18,265 bases of DNA from the NCBI GenBank assembly GCA_947371775.1, contig CANBQX010000024.1:1-18265 (forward strand), written 5' to 3'. The stretch's first letter is position 1. The number at the start of each line of letters is the position of its first letter. The notes under the pieces are model-generated. The model was not told the origin of the DNA. It searched no databases and saw only the letters and a list, made by a program, of their open reading frames with translations. Source of the DNA: Comamonadaceae bacterium. GTDB lineage: Bacteria > Pseudomonadota > Gammaproteobacteria > Burkholderiales > Burkholderiaceae_C. The translations under genes and the position numbers were made by a program. This document shows, piece after piece, positions 1 to 7,495 of this stretch.

Positions 1-1337
1 TCCAGCGCCATGATGTTGCCAGCACCTTCCCAAATGGAGTTGAGTGGCATTTCGCGGTAGATGCGGGCCATGATGCCCAGGCCGCCTTCTTCCACATAGC
101 CGTTGCCGCCCATGCATTCCATGGCTTCCTGGCCAAAGGCACTGCCGCGCTTGCAGATCCAAAACTTGGCAATCGGCGTGAGCACGCGGGCAATCAGGCT
201 CTCAAAGCTGTCGCCGCCATGGTCAAAGGCGCGCGCCAAACGCATCGCCAAGGCGGTGGCCGCTTCGCTCTCGAGTGCCAGGTCGGCCAAAACGTTGCGC
301 ATCAAAGGCTGGTCTATCAAGCGCTTGCCGAAAGCCTGGCGCTGCGCCGTGTGGTTAAGCGCAATGCTCAGCGCCTGGCGCATCAGACCGCTGGTGCCCA
401 AGGAGCAGTCCAGGCGGGTCATCTCGCCCATTTCCAGAATCTGCGGCACGCCCCGCCCTTCCACACCCACCAGCCAGGCGGTGGCGTTCACAAACTCGAC
501 TTCGGAGCTGGCGTTGGCCTTGTTGCCCAGCTTGTCTTTGAGGCGCTGCACCCGCAGCGCATTGAGGCTGCCGTCCGGCAACACGCGCGGCAGGAAAAAG
601 CAACTCAGGCCACCGGCCGACTGCGCCAGCACCAAAAAGGCGTCGCACATGGGCGCCGAAAAAAACCACTTGTGTCCGATCAACTTGAAGCGCTGGCCCC
701 AGGCGTCGCTGCCATCGGCCACGGCCTGCGTGGTGTTGGCACGCACGTCCGAGCCACCCTGCTTTTCGGTCATGCCCATGCCCATGGTCAGGCCGGTTTT
801 TTGGCTGAACAGTTTGAGTGCAGGGTCGTAATGCGGGCTGCTCAGGCCCGCCGCCCACTCCTGGTAAATGGCCGCGTTGCCGCGCAGTGCGGGCATGACG
901 GCATAGGTCATGGAAATCGGGCAGAGCATGGACGGCTCCAGCTCGGTAAACATCGTAAAGCCCGCTGCGCGGCGCTGGTGCGCGGTGGACTCACCTGGCT
1001 TGGCCGCGAAGGCGTCGATCCAGGGGCTGCCGTGCAAGCCGGCCGTCATGGCCTCGCCCATCAAGGCGTGGTAGCTGGGGTGGAACTCCACCTGGTCTGT
1101 GCGGTGGCCAAAGCGGTCGTGGCTGCGCAGTTGGGGCGTGTGCACATTGGCCAGCTGCGCATGGGTTTGCATCTCCGCGCTGCCCAGGCGCGCACCCAGA
1201 GCGTGCAAACCCGAGGTGTCTAAGCCGGGCGCATTGAACTGCAGTGCGCTTTGCAGCGCCCGGTTGCCCGCAAACAGGTTGTAGTCCTCCAGGTTGTGCG
1301 CCTGGTTGAACACCTCGTGGGTGGCAGCGCTGTCCAT
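1..1337 (-). CDS. aidB: AidB-type acyl-CoA dehydrogenase family protein (3' end cut off by window edge)
   Basis: Flavoprotein of the acyl-CoA dehydrogenase superfamily, AidB branch. E. coli AidB is induced by alkylating agents, binds DNA and has weak isovaleryl-CoA dehydrogenase activity. The window holds 445 codons; family members are about 540-550 residues, so about 100 C-terminal residues, covering much of the DNA-binding region known in E. coli AidB, are missing. Seen: an N-terminus with HEVFNQ (7-12), the FAD-contacting segment GMGMTEKQGGSD (186-197), GHKWFFSAP (221-229), ERLKDKLGN-like RLKDKLGN (265-272), and SIWEGAGNIM (434-443), whose Glu437 matches the catalytic-base position. The ATG follows the curA stop directly (TAAATG, no gap) with only a weak ribosome site, which suggests translational coupling. 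It is the last visible gene of the minus-strand run. Family assignment is strong; a role in alkylation defence rather than acyl-CoA oxidation is not shown by this context. Confidence 0.9.
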   Translation of the reverse strand, partial: MDSAATHEVFNQAHNLEDYNLFAGNRALQSALQFNAPGLDTSGLHALGARLGSAEMQTHAQLANVHTPQLRSHDRFGHRTDQVEFHPSYHALMGEAMTAGLHGSPWIDAFAAKPGESTAHQRRAAGFTMFTELEPSMLCPISMTYAVMPALRGNAAIYQEWAAGLSSPHYDPALKLFSQKTGLTMGMGMTEKQGGSDVRANTTQAVADGSDAWGQRFKLIGHKWFFSAPMCDAFLVLAQSAGGLSCFFLPRVLPDGSLNALRVQRLKDKLGNKANASSEVEFVNATAWLVGVEGRGVPQILEMGEMTRLDCSLGTSGLMRQALSIALNHTAQRQAFGKRLIDQPLMRNVLADLALESEAATALAMRLARAFDHGGDSFESLIARVLTPIAKFWICKRGSAFGQEAMECMGGNGYVEEGGLGIMARIYREMPLNSIWEGAGNIMAL

Positions 1338-2354
1338 TTAAATCAGCTTGACGAGTTGCTTGCCAAAGTTCTTGCCCTTGAGCAGCCCCAAAAAGGCCTC
1401 GGGCGCGCTCTCCAGGCCCTGGGCAATGCTCTCGCGGGCGCGCAGCTTGCCGGTGGCCACCAGGGTGCCGAGTTCGGCCAAAGCGGCGGGCCACACTTCC
1501 ATGTGCTCGCTGACGATAAAGCCTTCGATTTTGAGGCGCTGCATCAAAATCAGGGAAGGCTGGGTCATGGGCAGCGGCGCGCCGTTGTAGCCCGCGATCA
1601 TTCCGCACACGGCGATACGGCCAAAGGCGTTCAGACGCGGCAGCACCGCATCGAGCACCATGCCACCCACGTTTTCAAAATACCCGTCAATACCCTTCGG
1701 GCACGCCTGCGCAATCGCGGCCGACAGGCTGGCAGCGGTGCTGTGCTGCTTGTAGTCAATGCAGGCATCAAAACCGAGTTCGTCCACCGCATAGGCACAT
1801 TTTTCGGCACCACCGGCAATGCCCACGGTGCGGCATCCACGTGCTTTGCTCAGGGCGGCGAAGGCACTGCCCACGGCACCCGTGGCGGCGCTGACGACCA
1901 TGGTTTCACCCGCTTTGGGGGCAATGATGTGCACCAGGCCGTAGTAGGCCGTGACGCCCGGCATGCCGACGGCACCCAGGTAGGCGCTCAGCGGCACATG
2001 GGTGGTGTCCACGGCGCGCACTGCGCCCGGCAATTCGGCGTTGACCACGCTGTATTCCTGCCAGCCGCCCATGCCCACGACTTTGGTTCCGACCGGGTAA
2101 CGGGCATTGCGGGACTCGACCACCTCACCCACGGTGCCGCCCTGCATGGTTTGGCCCAGGGCCTGGGGCTGCGCGTAGCTTTTGGCGTCGTTCATGCGCC
2201 CGCGCATATAGGGGTCCAAGCTCAAGAAATGGTGACGCACCAGCACCTCACCGTCTTGCAGCGCCGGGGTGTCGGCGGTGACCAAGCGGAAGTTACTGGC
2301 TTGGGCCTCGCCCTGGGGGCGGTTGTCGAGGTGGAATTGGCGATTGGCAGGCAT
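1338..2354 (-). CDS. curA: NADPH-dependent alkenal/one reductase, CurA (YncB) family
   Basis: Zinc-independent medium-chain dehydrogenase/reductase of the leukotriene B4 12-hydroxydehydrogenase/CurA family. These cytosolic enzymes use NADPH to reduce the double bond of alpha,beta-unsaturated carbonyls; E. coli CurA reduces curcumin. The protein is 338 aa, close to the family's usual 330-345. Seen: SLDPYMRGRM (45-54), GMPGVTAYYGL (130-140), the nucleotide-binding glycine motif SAATGAVGS (155-163), GGAEKC (181-186), FENVGG (226-231) and the C-terminal LLKGKNFGK (324-332), all typical of CurA. The zinc ligands of alcohol dehydrogenases are absent, as expected. The ATG is preceded by an AAAGAGA ribosome site. 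It starts 17 bases after the upstream thioesterase stop and abuts aidB. In this operon it could detoxify enals or saturate an unsaturated intermediate; the true substrate cannot be read from sequence. Confidence 0.93.
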   Translation of the reverse strand: MPANRQFHLDNRPQGEAQASNFRLVTADTPALQDGEVLVRHHFLSLDPYMRGRMNDAKSYAQPQALGQTMQGGTVGEVVESRNARYPVGTKVVGMGGWQEYSVVNAELPGAVRAVDTTHVPLSAYLGAVGMPGVTAYYGLVHIIAPKAGETMVVSAATGAVGSAFAALSKARGCRTVGIAGGAEKCAYAVDELGFDACIDYKQHSTAASLSAAIAQACPKGIDGYFENVGGMVLDAVLPRLNAFGRIAVCGMIAGYNGAPLPMTQPSLILMQRLKIEGFIVSEHMEVWPAALAELGTLVATGKLRARESIAQGLESAPEAFLGLLKGKNFGKQLVKLI

Positions 2355-2371
2355 GGTGGGTCTCTTTTCTG

Positions 2372-2866
2372 TTAGTCGGTGGAAATCGGATCGCCAGCAG
2401 CCGCGGGGGTGGCGATGCGGGTTGAACCCGTCGCGGCCTTGACGTATTTGAAGGTGCCCATGGCGCTTGCGCAGGCGTGGCCCTGGGCGTCAAAAATCGT
2501 GGACTGTGTGAATGCCATGGACTTGGTGCGATGCACCAAGGTGCCTCGGGCCACCAGCGGACCTGATGCGGGGTGCATAAAGCTGGTTTTCATCTCAATG
2601 GTCACCACGCCCTGCTCGGGCGTCTCACTGCGCGCGGCCGTGGCCATGGACACGTCCAGCAAGGTCATCAAAGCGCCACCGTGGGTGACGGCAAATGAAT
2701 TCAGGTGCTCGGGCTGGGCGGTGTAGGTGATTTCTGACTTGCCACCGGCAAACTGCGTCAACACAAAGCCCAGGTGCCGGACAAAAGGAATGTCGACCCC
2801 AAAGCCGAGCACTTTCTCCCAGTCGGCAAAGGCCGCCCCTTTGGGCGGCACCGCGGCATCAGCCAC
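2372..2866 (-). CDS. PaaI-type hotdog-fold thioesterase, GTG start overlapping the SDR gene
   Basis: Predicted acyl-CoA thioesterase of the hotdog superfamily (PaaI/4HBT type), 164 aa, which would hydrolyse an acyl-CoA to free acid and CoA in the cytosol. Seen: the core motif HGGALMTLLD (62-71), with Asp71 at the usual catalytic acidic position, then the strands VTIEMKTSF (88-96) and QSTIFDAQGHACASAMGTF (121-139). The reading frame has no ATG near the start. The best start is the GTG at 2866, inside the last codons of the upstream dehydrogenase (8-base overlap, different frame). A second GTG five codons later is possible. An ATG at 2859 is out of frame. Translation is therefore probably coupled to the preceding gene. 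The stop lies 17 bases before curA. About 20 C-terminal residues are Ala/Thr rich and look unstructured. Substrate unknown. Confidence 0.88.
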   Translation of the reverse strand: MADAAVPPKGAAFADWEKVLGFGVDIPFVRHLGFVLTQFAGGKSEITYTAQPEHLNSFAVTHGGALMTLLDVSMATAARSETPEQGVVTIEMKTSFMHPASGPLVARGTLVHRTKSMAFTQSTIFDAQGHACASAMGTFKYVKAATGSTRIATPAAAGDPISTD

Positions 2867-3650
2867 CCGACACCACGCTCACGCCGCCGTCCACTGCCAG
2901 CCACTGGCCGGTGATGTGCTTGCCCGCGTCAGAGGCGTACAAAAGGCACAGGCCTTTGAGGTCTTCGTCGTCGCCCAGGCGCTTAAGCGGTGCGCCCGCA
3001 GCGAGCCGGTCTTCACCCATGGCTTTCAAGGTGCCTGCGGTCATCTTGCTGGGGAAAAAGCCGGGGCATATGGCGTTGACGGTGATGTTGTACTTGCCCC
3101 ACTCCGCTCCCAGGGTGCGGGTGAAGTTGATGACCGCGCCCTTGGAGGTGTTGTAGGCGATGGTGTTCATGCCCTCGGGGTTGCCGCCCAAACCGGCAAT
3201 GGAAGCGACGTTGATGATGCGGCCGGAACGGCGCGCAATCATGCTGCGCTTGGCCACGGCTTGGCTGAGCAAAAAGTAGCCGCGCACATTGAGGTTCATC
3301 ACCTTGTCCCAGGCGTCCACTGGATGGTCCTCGGCGGGCGAACCCCAGGCCGCACCCGCGTTGTTGACCAGAATATCGATGTCGCCCATGCGTTGCAGGG
3401 TTTCATCGACCAAGCGGGTGATTTCGCTGTCTTTGGCGCAATCGGCGGCAACCCAGCGCGCGTCAATGCCTGCGGCTTGCAGTTCAGCGACGGCCTGCTC
3501 CAGGTCTTCGGCCTTGCGCGAACTGATCAAGACGCGGGCACCGGCTTCCCCCAAGGCATGGGCCATTTGCAGGCCGAGGCCGCGGGAGCCTCCGGTGACC
3601 AAGGCGGTTTTTCCGGTCAAGTCAAAAAGCTGCTGGATGGTGCGGGTCAT
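2859..3650 (-). CDS. SDR-family oxidoreductase (3-ketoacyl reductase / gluconate 5-dehydrogenase-like)
   Basis: Classical short-chain dehydrogenase/reductase, 263 aa, with a Rossmann fold that uses NAD(P)(H) to interconvert a carbonyl and an alcohol. Seen: the cofactor motif TGGSRGLG (19-26), NNAG (96-99), the catalytic tetrad Asn121 (in NLNV), Ser150, Tyr166 and Lys170 (YNTSK), PG after the active site (196-197), and the C-terminal GQWLAVDGG (248-256). An Arg just after the glycine motif (SSRK, 43-46) favours NADP(H), which is inference. Start ATG with a GAGGA ribosome site seven bases upstream. Its stop overlaps the GTG start of the downstream thioesterase by 8 bases. In a beta-oxidation operon it may handle a 3-hydroxy/3-keto acyl group or an alcohol substituent. 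It could also be labelled FabG-like, but fatty acid synthesis is not suggested by the neighbours. Confidence 0.92.
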   Translation of the reverse strand: MTRTIQQLFDLTGKTALVTGGSRGLGLQMAHALGEAGARVLISSRKAEDLEQAVAELQAAGIDARWVAADCAKDSEITRLVDETLQRMGDIDILVNNAGAAWGSPAEDHPVDAWDKVMNLNVRGYFLLSQAVAKRSMIARRSGRIINVASIAGLGGNPEGMNTIAYNTSKGAVINFTRTLGAEWGKYNITVNAICPGFFPSKMTAGTLKAMGEDRLAAGAPLKRLGDDEDLKGLCLLYASDAGKHITGQWLAVDGGVSVVSGG

Positions 3651-3691
3651 GCGAAGTCCTCAAAAAAGTGAAAAAAGTGGGAAGGTGGCGT

Positions 3692-3916
3692 TTATTCGCC
3701 ATGCAGGCGCGAACGCACCCCAATCAGGGCCACGCCTGCCAGCACCGCCAAGGCACCCGCGCTGAGCGTCAGGTTCATGCTGCCGTCTGCATTGGCGGGC
3801 ATGAAGTAGGACACGGCACTGGTCAGCAGGCCGCCGTAAATCAAGACCCAGGTCCAGCGCTCCAGGCGCAGCAAGCGTTTGTCGGTGGTGCCGTTGTATT
3901 TTTTGAAAAAAGCCAT
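3692..3916 (-). CDS. Small two-helix membrane protein, function unknown
   Basis: A 74-aa protein I do not recognise by name. Seen: a charged N-terminus with many Lys/Arg (residues 4-19), a first hydrophobic segment of about 19 residues starting at Trp21, a short polar loop (about 40-47), a second hydrophobic segment from about 48 to 66, and a basic tail (RSRLHGE). This predicts a two-span inner-membrane hairpin, with both ends probably cytoplasmic by the positive-inside rule. Its ATG overlaps the stop of the acyl-CoA dehydrogenase gene by one base (TGATG), so it is translationally coupled to that enzyme. The next gene, an SDR, follows after 41 bases. The coupling and typical codon use argue for a real gene. 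It might anchor or assist the neighbouring dehydrogenase at the membrane, but that is speculation. Confidence 0.8.
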   Translation of the reverse strand: MAFFKKYNGTTDKRLLRLERWTWVLIYGGLLTSAVSYFMPANADGSMNLTLSAGALAVLAGVALIGVRSRLHGE

Positions 3917-5772
3917 CAGAAAGCATCCTCAGGGAAAGTTGCACAGGTCATGTCACGGGTTTGCACCACGGACAACCAAGCGCCGATTTTCGGCAATTCG
4001 TAATGGAAGAAAAAGCGCGCCGCGCCCAGACGTCCTTGTGTGTCCATGTGCGATTGCTGCGGATCCTGGTGCAAGGCCGCCAGCGACACTTCCAGCCAAA
4101 TCCAGGCCAGCACCGTGTGCCCAAAGGCCTGCATATACGGCACCGCGTTGGCCAGTGCTTCGCTGGGCGCGCCCGTGGACCAGGCGGCCTGCGTGGCAGC
4201 ACCCATCTGGGCCAAGGCCGCGCGCAAAGCGTCGGCGTGTGCAGACAGCGAGGGCAAGGCAGCGGCGCGCGCGGCCGTGGCTTGCATGCGCGCAGCCAGC
4301 AGTTGCATGCCACGGCCGTTTTCCATCAGCACTTTGCGGCCCAGCAAGTCCATGGCCTGGATGCCGTGGGCGCCCTCGTGGATCATGTTGAGGCGGTTGT
4401 CGCGCCAGTACTGCTCTACCGGGAAGTCGCGCGTGTAGCCATAGCCGCCGTGAATTTGAATGGCCAGGGAATTGGCCTCCAGGCACCATTCGCTGGGCCA
4501 GCTCTTGGCAATCGGTGTCAGCACTTCGAGCAGCAGGCGGGCGTCGTCCGCCGTTTGCGCGTCGGCCGTGTGCTGCTCGTCCACCAGACGGGCGCAGTAC
4601 ATGGCCAGCGCCAAGGCACCTTCGCCATAGGACTTTTGTGCCAGCAGCATGCGTTTGACGTCGCTGTGTTCAATGATGCGCACCTGCGGCTGCGAGGCGT
4701 CTTTTCCGCCCGCACCAATGGGGCGACCTTGGGGGCGATTTTTGGCGTAATCCAGGCTGGCGTAATAGCCCGCAAGACCCAGCATGGTGGCTGCAATGCC
4801 CACGCCAATGCGGGCCTCGTTCATCATATGGAACATGCAGCGCAAGCCCTCGCCGGGCTTGCCCACCAGGTAGCCAATCGCGCCTGCCCCGTTGCCGTAG
4901 GGGCCGCCATCGGCGCCTGCGACCGGAAATTTGCCCTCTCCAAAATTGAGCAAGGTGTTGGTGGTACCGCGCCAGCCCAGTTTGTGGTTCAAGCCTGCCA
5001 GCGCCACGTCGTTGCGCACGCCGGTGAGCTGGCCGTCCAGACCCACCAGTTTTTTGGGCACGATGAACAGCGAAATGCCCCGGGTGCCGGGCACCAAGGC
5101 GCCATTGGCATCCGGAATCTTGGCCAGCACCAGATGAACGATGTTTTCGCTCAGCTCGTGCTCGCCGCTGGAGATCCACATCTTGTTGCCCTTGAGCCGG
5201 TAGCGCGCACCCAAAGGTTCAGACGCAAAGTCCGCGCCGTCGGGCACGGCACGGGTGGTGATGTCGGAGAGGCTGGAGCCGGCCTGGGGCTCGCTCAGGC
5301 ACATGGTGCCGCTGAAGCGACCGTTGAATTCGTTCTTGGCAAACACCGACTTTTGCAGTTCGGTGCCGTGCACCATCAGCAAATTGGCGTTGCCCGTGGT
5401 GAGCATGCCTGAGCCAATGCTGACGGAGGCACAGGCGAAAAATGCGTTGGCTGCAGCTTCCACGCTGTAGGGCAGCTGCATGCCGCCCATCTCAAAGTCT
5501 TGCGCTGCACTGAGCATGCCCGACTCGGCATAGGCCTTGGCCGCATCGTGGGTGGCTTGGGGAAGAATGACTTTCTCGCCATCAAACCGCGGCTCCTCCA
5601 CGTCCACCAGGCGGTTGAAAGGCGCGAACTTTTCGCGGGCAATGCGCTCGCAGGTGTCCAGCACCGCATCGAAGGTCTCGCGCGAATGGTCGGCAAAACG
5701 GGGGCGCTGGGTGAGCTCTGTGGTGCGCAACCAGTCATTGAGCAAAAAATCGAGGGTGGCGCGAAGTTTCAT
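3916..5772 (-). CDS. Acyl-CoA dehydrogenase with C-terminal extension (DmdC-like subfamily)
   Basis: FAD enzyme that introduces the alpha,beta double bond into an acyl-CoA, the first oxidative step of beta-oxidation. It is 618 aa, far longer than the roughly 380-400 aa of short/medium-chain enzymes. It matches the ~600-aa subfamily with an extra C-terminal helical domain that includes 3-methylmercaptopropionyl-CoA dehydrogenase DmdC. Seen: an N-terminal helical domain (1-155), the FAD motif MCLSEPQAGSS (157-167), KMWISSGEH (197-205), IQIHGGYGYTRDFP (438-451), and HEGAHGIQAMDLLGRK (465-480), whose Glu466 is the likely catalytic base. Residues 490-618 form the extension. The start is the ATG at 5772; the frame stays open to a TTG at 5802, but that would begin inside a hairpin. 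The ribosome site is weak (GGAA). The stop overlaps the membrane-protein start. Chain length specificity is unknown. Confidence 0.92.
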   Translation of the reverse strand: MKLRATLDFLLNDWLRTTELTQRPRFADHSRETFDAVLDTCERIAREKFAPFNRLVDVEEPRFDGEKVILPQATHDAAKAYAESGMLSAAQDFEMGGMQLPYSVEAAANAFFACASVSIGSGMLTTGNANLLMVHGTELQKSVFAKNEFNGRFSGTMCLSEPQAGSSLSDITTRAVPDGADFASEPLGARYRLKGNKMWISSGEHELSENIVHLVLAKIPDANGALVPGTRGISLFIVPKKLVGLDGQLTGVRNDVALAGLNHKLGWRGTTNTLLNFGEGKFPVAGADGGPYGNGAGAIGYLVGKPGEGLRCMFHMMNEARIGVGIAATMLGLAGYYASLDYAKNRPQGRPIGAGGKDASQPQVRIIEHSDVKRMLLAQKSYGEGALALAMYCARLVDEQHTADAQTADDARLLLEVLTPIAKSWPSEWCLEANSLAIQIHGGYGYTRDFPVEQYWRDNRLNMIHEGAHGIQAMDLLGRKVLMENGRGMQLLAARMQATAARAAALPSLSAHADALRAALAQMGAATQAAWSTGAPSEALANAVPYMQAFGHTVLAWIWLEVSLAALHQDPQQSHMDTQGRLGAARFFFHYELPKIGAWLSVVQTRDMTCATFPEDAF

Positions 5773-5787
5773 GGCGAACGGTTCCAG

Positions 5788-5811
5788 AAAAACAGCCCGC
5801 AAGGGGCTGTT
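5788..5811 (-). terminator. Terminator/attenuator-like hairpin just upstream of the 618-aa dehydrogenase
   Basis: On the minus strand there is a perfect 8-bp stem, AACAGCCC / GGGCTGTT, with a five-base loop (5791-5798 pairing with 5804-5811). The last two T of the stem run into three more, giving a five-T tract, as in a Rho-independent terminator. The plus strand has no T tract on its side. It lies 34 bases beyond the stop of the upstream thioesterase and only 18 bases before the ATG of the next gene. It could end transcripts from the fused hydratase/dehydrogenase operon or reduce flow into the downstream genes. The T tract is short, so read-through is likely. Confidence 0.6.
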
Positions 5812-5844
5812 GAAATACGAATTAAAAACGCGGGCCCGGATACC

Positions 5845-6261
5845 CTAGGCTTTGACCACCGCCATGGTGCCGGAGACCTTGACGGCCAACTGCCGCTCAC
5901 CGCCCGCCACCATGTAGACCTCGGCCTCGGTGAACATGATGCTGCGCCCGGGCTTGAGCACCCAGGCTTCGCAGACCAGGCACTCGCCTTGGGCGCCGCG
6001 CAGCAGGTTGACCTTGAACTCGGCGGTCACCACCCAGTGCCCGTCGGGCGCCATCGTTTGCGCCGCAGCCCCCATGGTGTGGTCTGCCAGCGAAGCCAGC
6101 ACCCCCGCATGCACCACACCGGTGTGCTGCAAATGCTTTGGCTGCACCACGAGCTGCGTGCTGACTTTGCCTTGCGAGACCGCGAGAGGCTCGACACCCA
6201 GCTCGTTCATGAAGGGCGCTTTGCGGAAGAAACCGCGCAGTGTTTCAAGATCGATCTGCAT
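5845..6261 (-). CDS. PaaI-type hotdog-fold thioesterase (first of two)
   Basis: Predicted acyl-CoA thioesterase of the hotdog fold, 138 aa, typical PaaI length. Seen: the signature HTGVVHAGVLASLAD (46-60) with Asp60 at the catalytic acidic position, then FKVNLLRGA (82-90) and a final strand KVSGTMAVV (128-136). The start is the ATG at 6261, with AAAGAGGCAGG just upstream as ribosome site; the frame is open further upstream to 6354, but that would overlap the thiolase gene and add a basic segment not typical of the family. It follows the thiolase by 49 bases and probably shares its transcript. In the phenylacetate pathway PaaI is thought to rescue CoA from dead-end intermediates, and a similar salvage role next to beta-oxidation enzymes is plausible. 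It is not a duplicate of the second thioesterase, since the two differ strongly in sequence. Confidence 0.9.
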   Translation of the reverse strand: MQIDLETLRGFFRKAPFMNELGVEPLAVSQGKVSTQLVVQPKHLQHTGVVHAGVLASLADHTMGAAAQTMAPDGHWVVTAEFKVNLLRGAQGECLVCEAWVLKPGRSIMFTEAEVYMVAGGERQLAVKVSGTMAVVKA

Positions 6262-6310
6262 GCCTGCCTCTTTGAGCAAAGAAAGGAAGTGAACCCGCTT
6301 GCGTGGCTGT

Positions 6311-7486
6311 TTACAGCACCTCGAACACGCCGGCGGCACCCATGCCGCCGCCAATGCACATGGTCACGACCACGCGCTTGGCGCCACGGCGCTTGCCTTC
6401 GATCAGCGCGTGGCCGGTCAAACGCTGGCCACTCATGCCAAACGGGTGACCCACGGCGATGGCGCCGCCGTTGACGTTGAGCTTGTCAGCAGGAATGCCC
6501 AGCTTGTCGCGGCAGTACAGCACCTGCACCGCGAACGCTTCGTTGAGTTCCCACAGGTCGATGTCCTTGATGCCCAGACCCAGGCGCTTGAGCACTTTGG
6601 GAATCGCGTAGACGGGGCCGATACCCATTTCGTCAGGCTCGCAACCTGCCACGGCAAAGCCCAGGAAACGACCCAGGGGTTTCAAGCCTTTTTGCTCGGC
6701 CAGCTTTTCGTGCATCACGACCACGGCACCTGCGCCGTCAGACAGCTGGCTGGCGTTACCTGCCGACACCAGGCCACCCGGCAATGCCGAACGCAGACCC
6801 ATGATGCCTTCGTAGGTGGTGCCAGCGCGAATGCCTTCGTCGTCGCTCACGGTGACTTGTTTGGTCATCATGCCCATGACTTTGTCAGCCACACCCATGG
6901 TGACTTTGATGGGGGCGATTTCATCTTTGAACAAGCCTTTTTCCAGCGCGGCCGAGGCCTTTTGCTGGCTGGACGCGCCGTACTGGTCCATGGCTTCGCG
7001 GCCGATACCGTAGCGCTTGGCCACCATCTCTGCGGTTTGCAGCATGGGCCAGTAGACCTCGGGCTTGTTCTTTTCGAGCCAGGGGTCGCTCAGCATGTGT
7101 TTGTTCATTTCTTGCGCGGTGCACGAAATGGCTTCCACACCACCGGCCACATAAATGTCGCCTTCGTTGGAAATAATGCGCTGCGCGGCGGTGGCAATGG
7201 TTTGCAAACCGGACGAGCAAAAACGATTGATGGTCATGCCCGACACGGTGACGGGGCAACCTGCGCGCAGCGCGATCTGGCGCGCAATATTGGCACCGGT
7301 CGCGCCCTCAGGCGTGCCGCAACCCATGATGACGTCGTCCACCTCGGCGGCTTCAATGCCGGCGCGCTGGATGGCGTGTTCCACCACGTGGCCACCCAAG
7401 GTGGCGCCGTGGGTCATGTTGAAAGCACCTTTCCAGCTTTTGGTCAGCGGGGTACGGGCGGTAGAAACAATTACTGCTGCAGTCAT
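6311..7486 (-). CDS. Acetyl-CoA C-acyltransferase (thiolase)
   Basis: Thiolase, 391 aa, the normal length for degradative and biosynthetic thiolases. It cleaves 3-ketoacyl-CoA with CoA to give acetyl-CoA and a shortened acyl-CoA. Seen: nucleophile Cys90 in INRFCSSGLQ (86-95), NEAF (315-318), His347 in GGAIAVGHPFG (340-350), and the second catalytic Cys377 in CIGGGMG (377-383). All active-site residues are present. The ATG has an AAGGAA ribosome site, and the gene begins 9 bases after the stop of the fused hydratase/dehydrogenase gene, the classic fadB/fadA-type pairing in one operon. That pairing supports a beta-oxidation role over acetoacetyl-CoA synthesis for polyhydroxybutyrate, although thiolases of both kinds look alike. 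The chain length handled is not evident. Confidence 0.95.
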   Translation of the reverse strand: MTAAVIVSTARTPLTKSWKGAFNMTHGATLGGHVVEHAIQRAGIEAAEVDDVIMGCGTPEGATGANIARQIALRAGCPVTVSGMTINRFCSSGLQTIATAAQRIISNEGDIYVAGGVEAISCTAQEMNKHMLSDPWLEKNKPEVYWPMLQTAEMVAKRYGIGREAMDQYGASSQQKASAALEKGLFKDEIAPIKVTMGVADKVMGMMTKQVTVSDDEGIRAGTTYEGIMGLRSALPGGLVSAGNASQLSDGAGAVVVMHEKLAEQKGLKPLGRFLGFAVAGCEPDEMGIGPVYAIPKVLKRLGLGIKDIDLWELNEAFAVQVLYCRDKLGIPADKLNVNGGAIAVGHPFGMSGQRLTGHALIEGKRRGAKRVVVTMCIGGGMGAAGVFEVL

Positions 7487-7495
7487 GGCGATTCC

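Noticed and set aside
3961..5412. 483-codon plus-strand open frame opposite the acyl-CoA dehydrogenase
   Set aside because: Antisense shadow of a gene with strong family motifs; low-complexity composition and no domain.
5773..5786. GAACCGTTC half-palindrome just before the dehydrogenase ATG as a second copy of the 14-bp operator
   Set aside because: Spacing and central bases differ from the GAACG-AT-CGTTC site, and short GAAC/GTTC pairs are expected by chance.
5843..5849. CCCTAGG at the end of the first thioesterase gene as a regulator site
   Set aside because: A single arm overlapping the TAG stop codon, without the second arm seen at 14957-14977.
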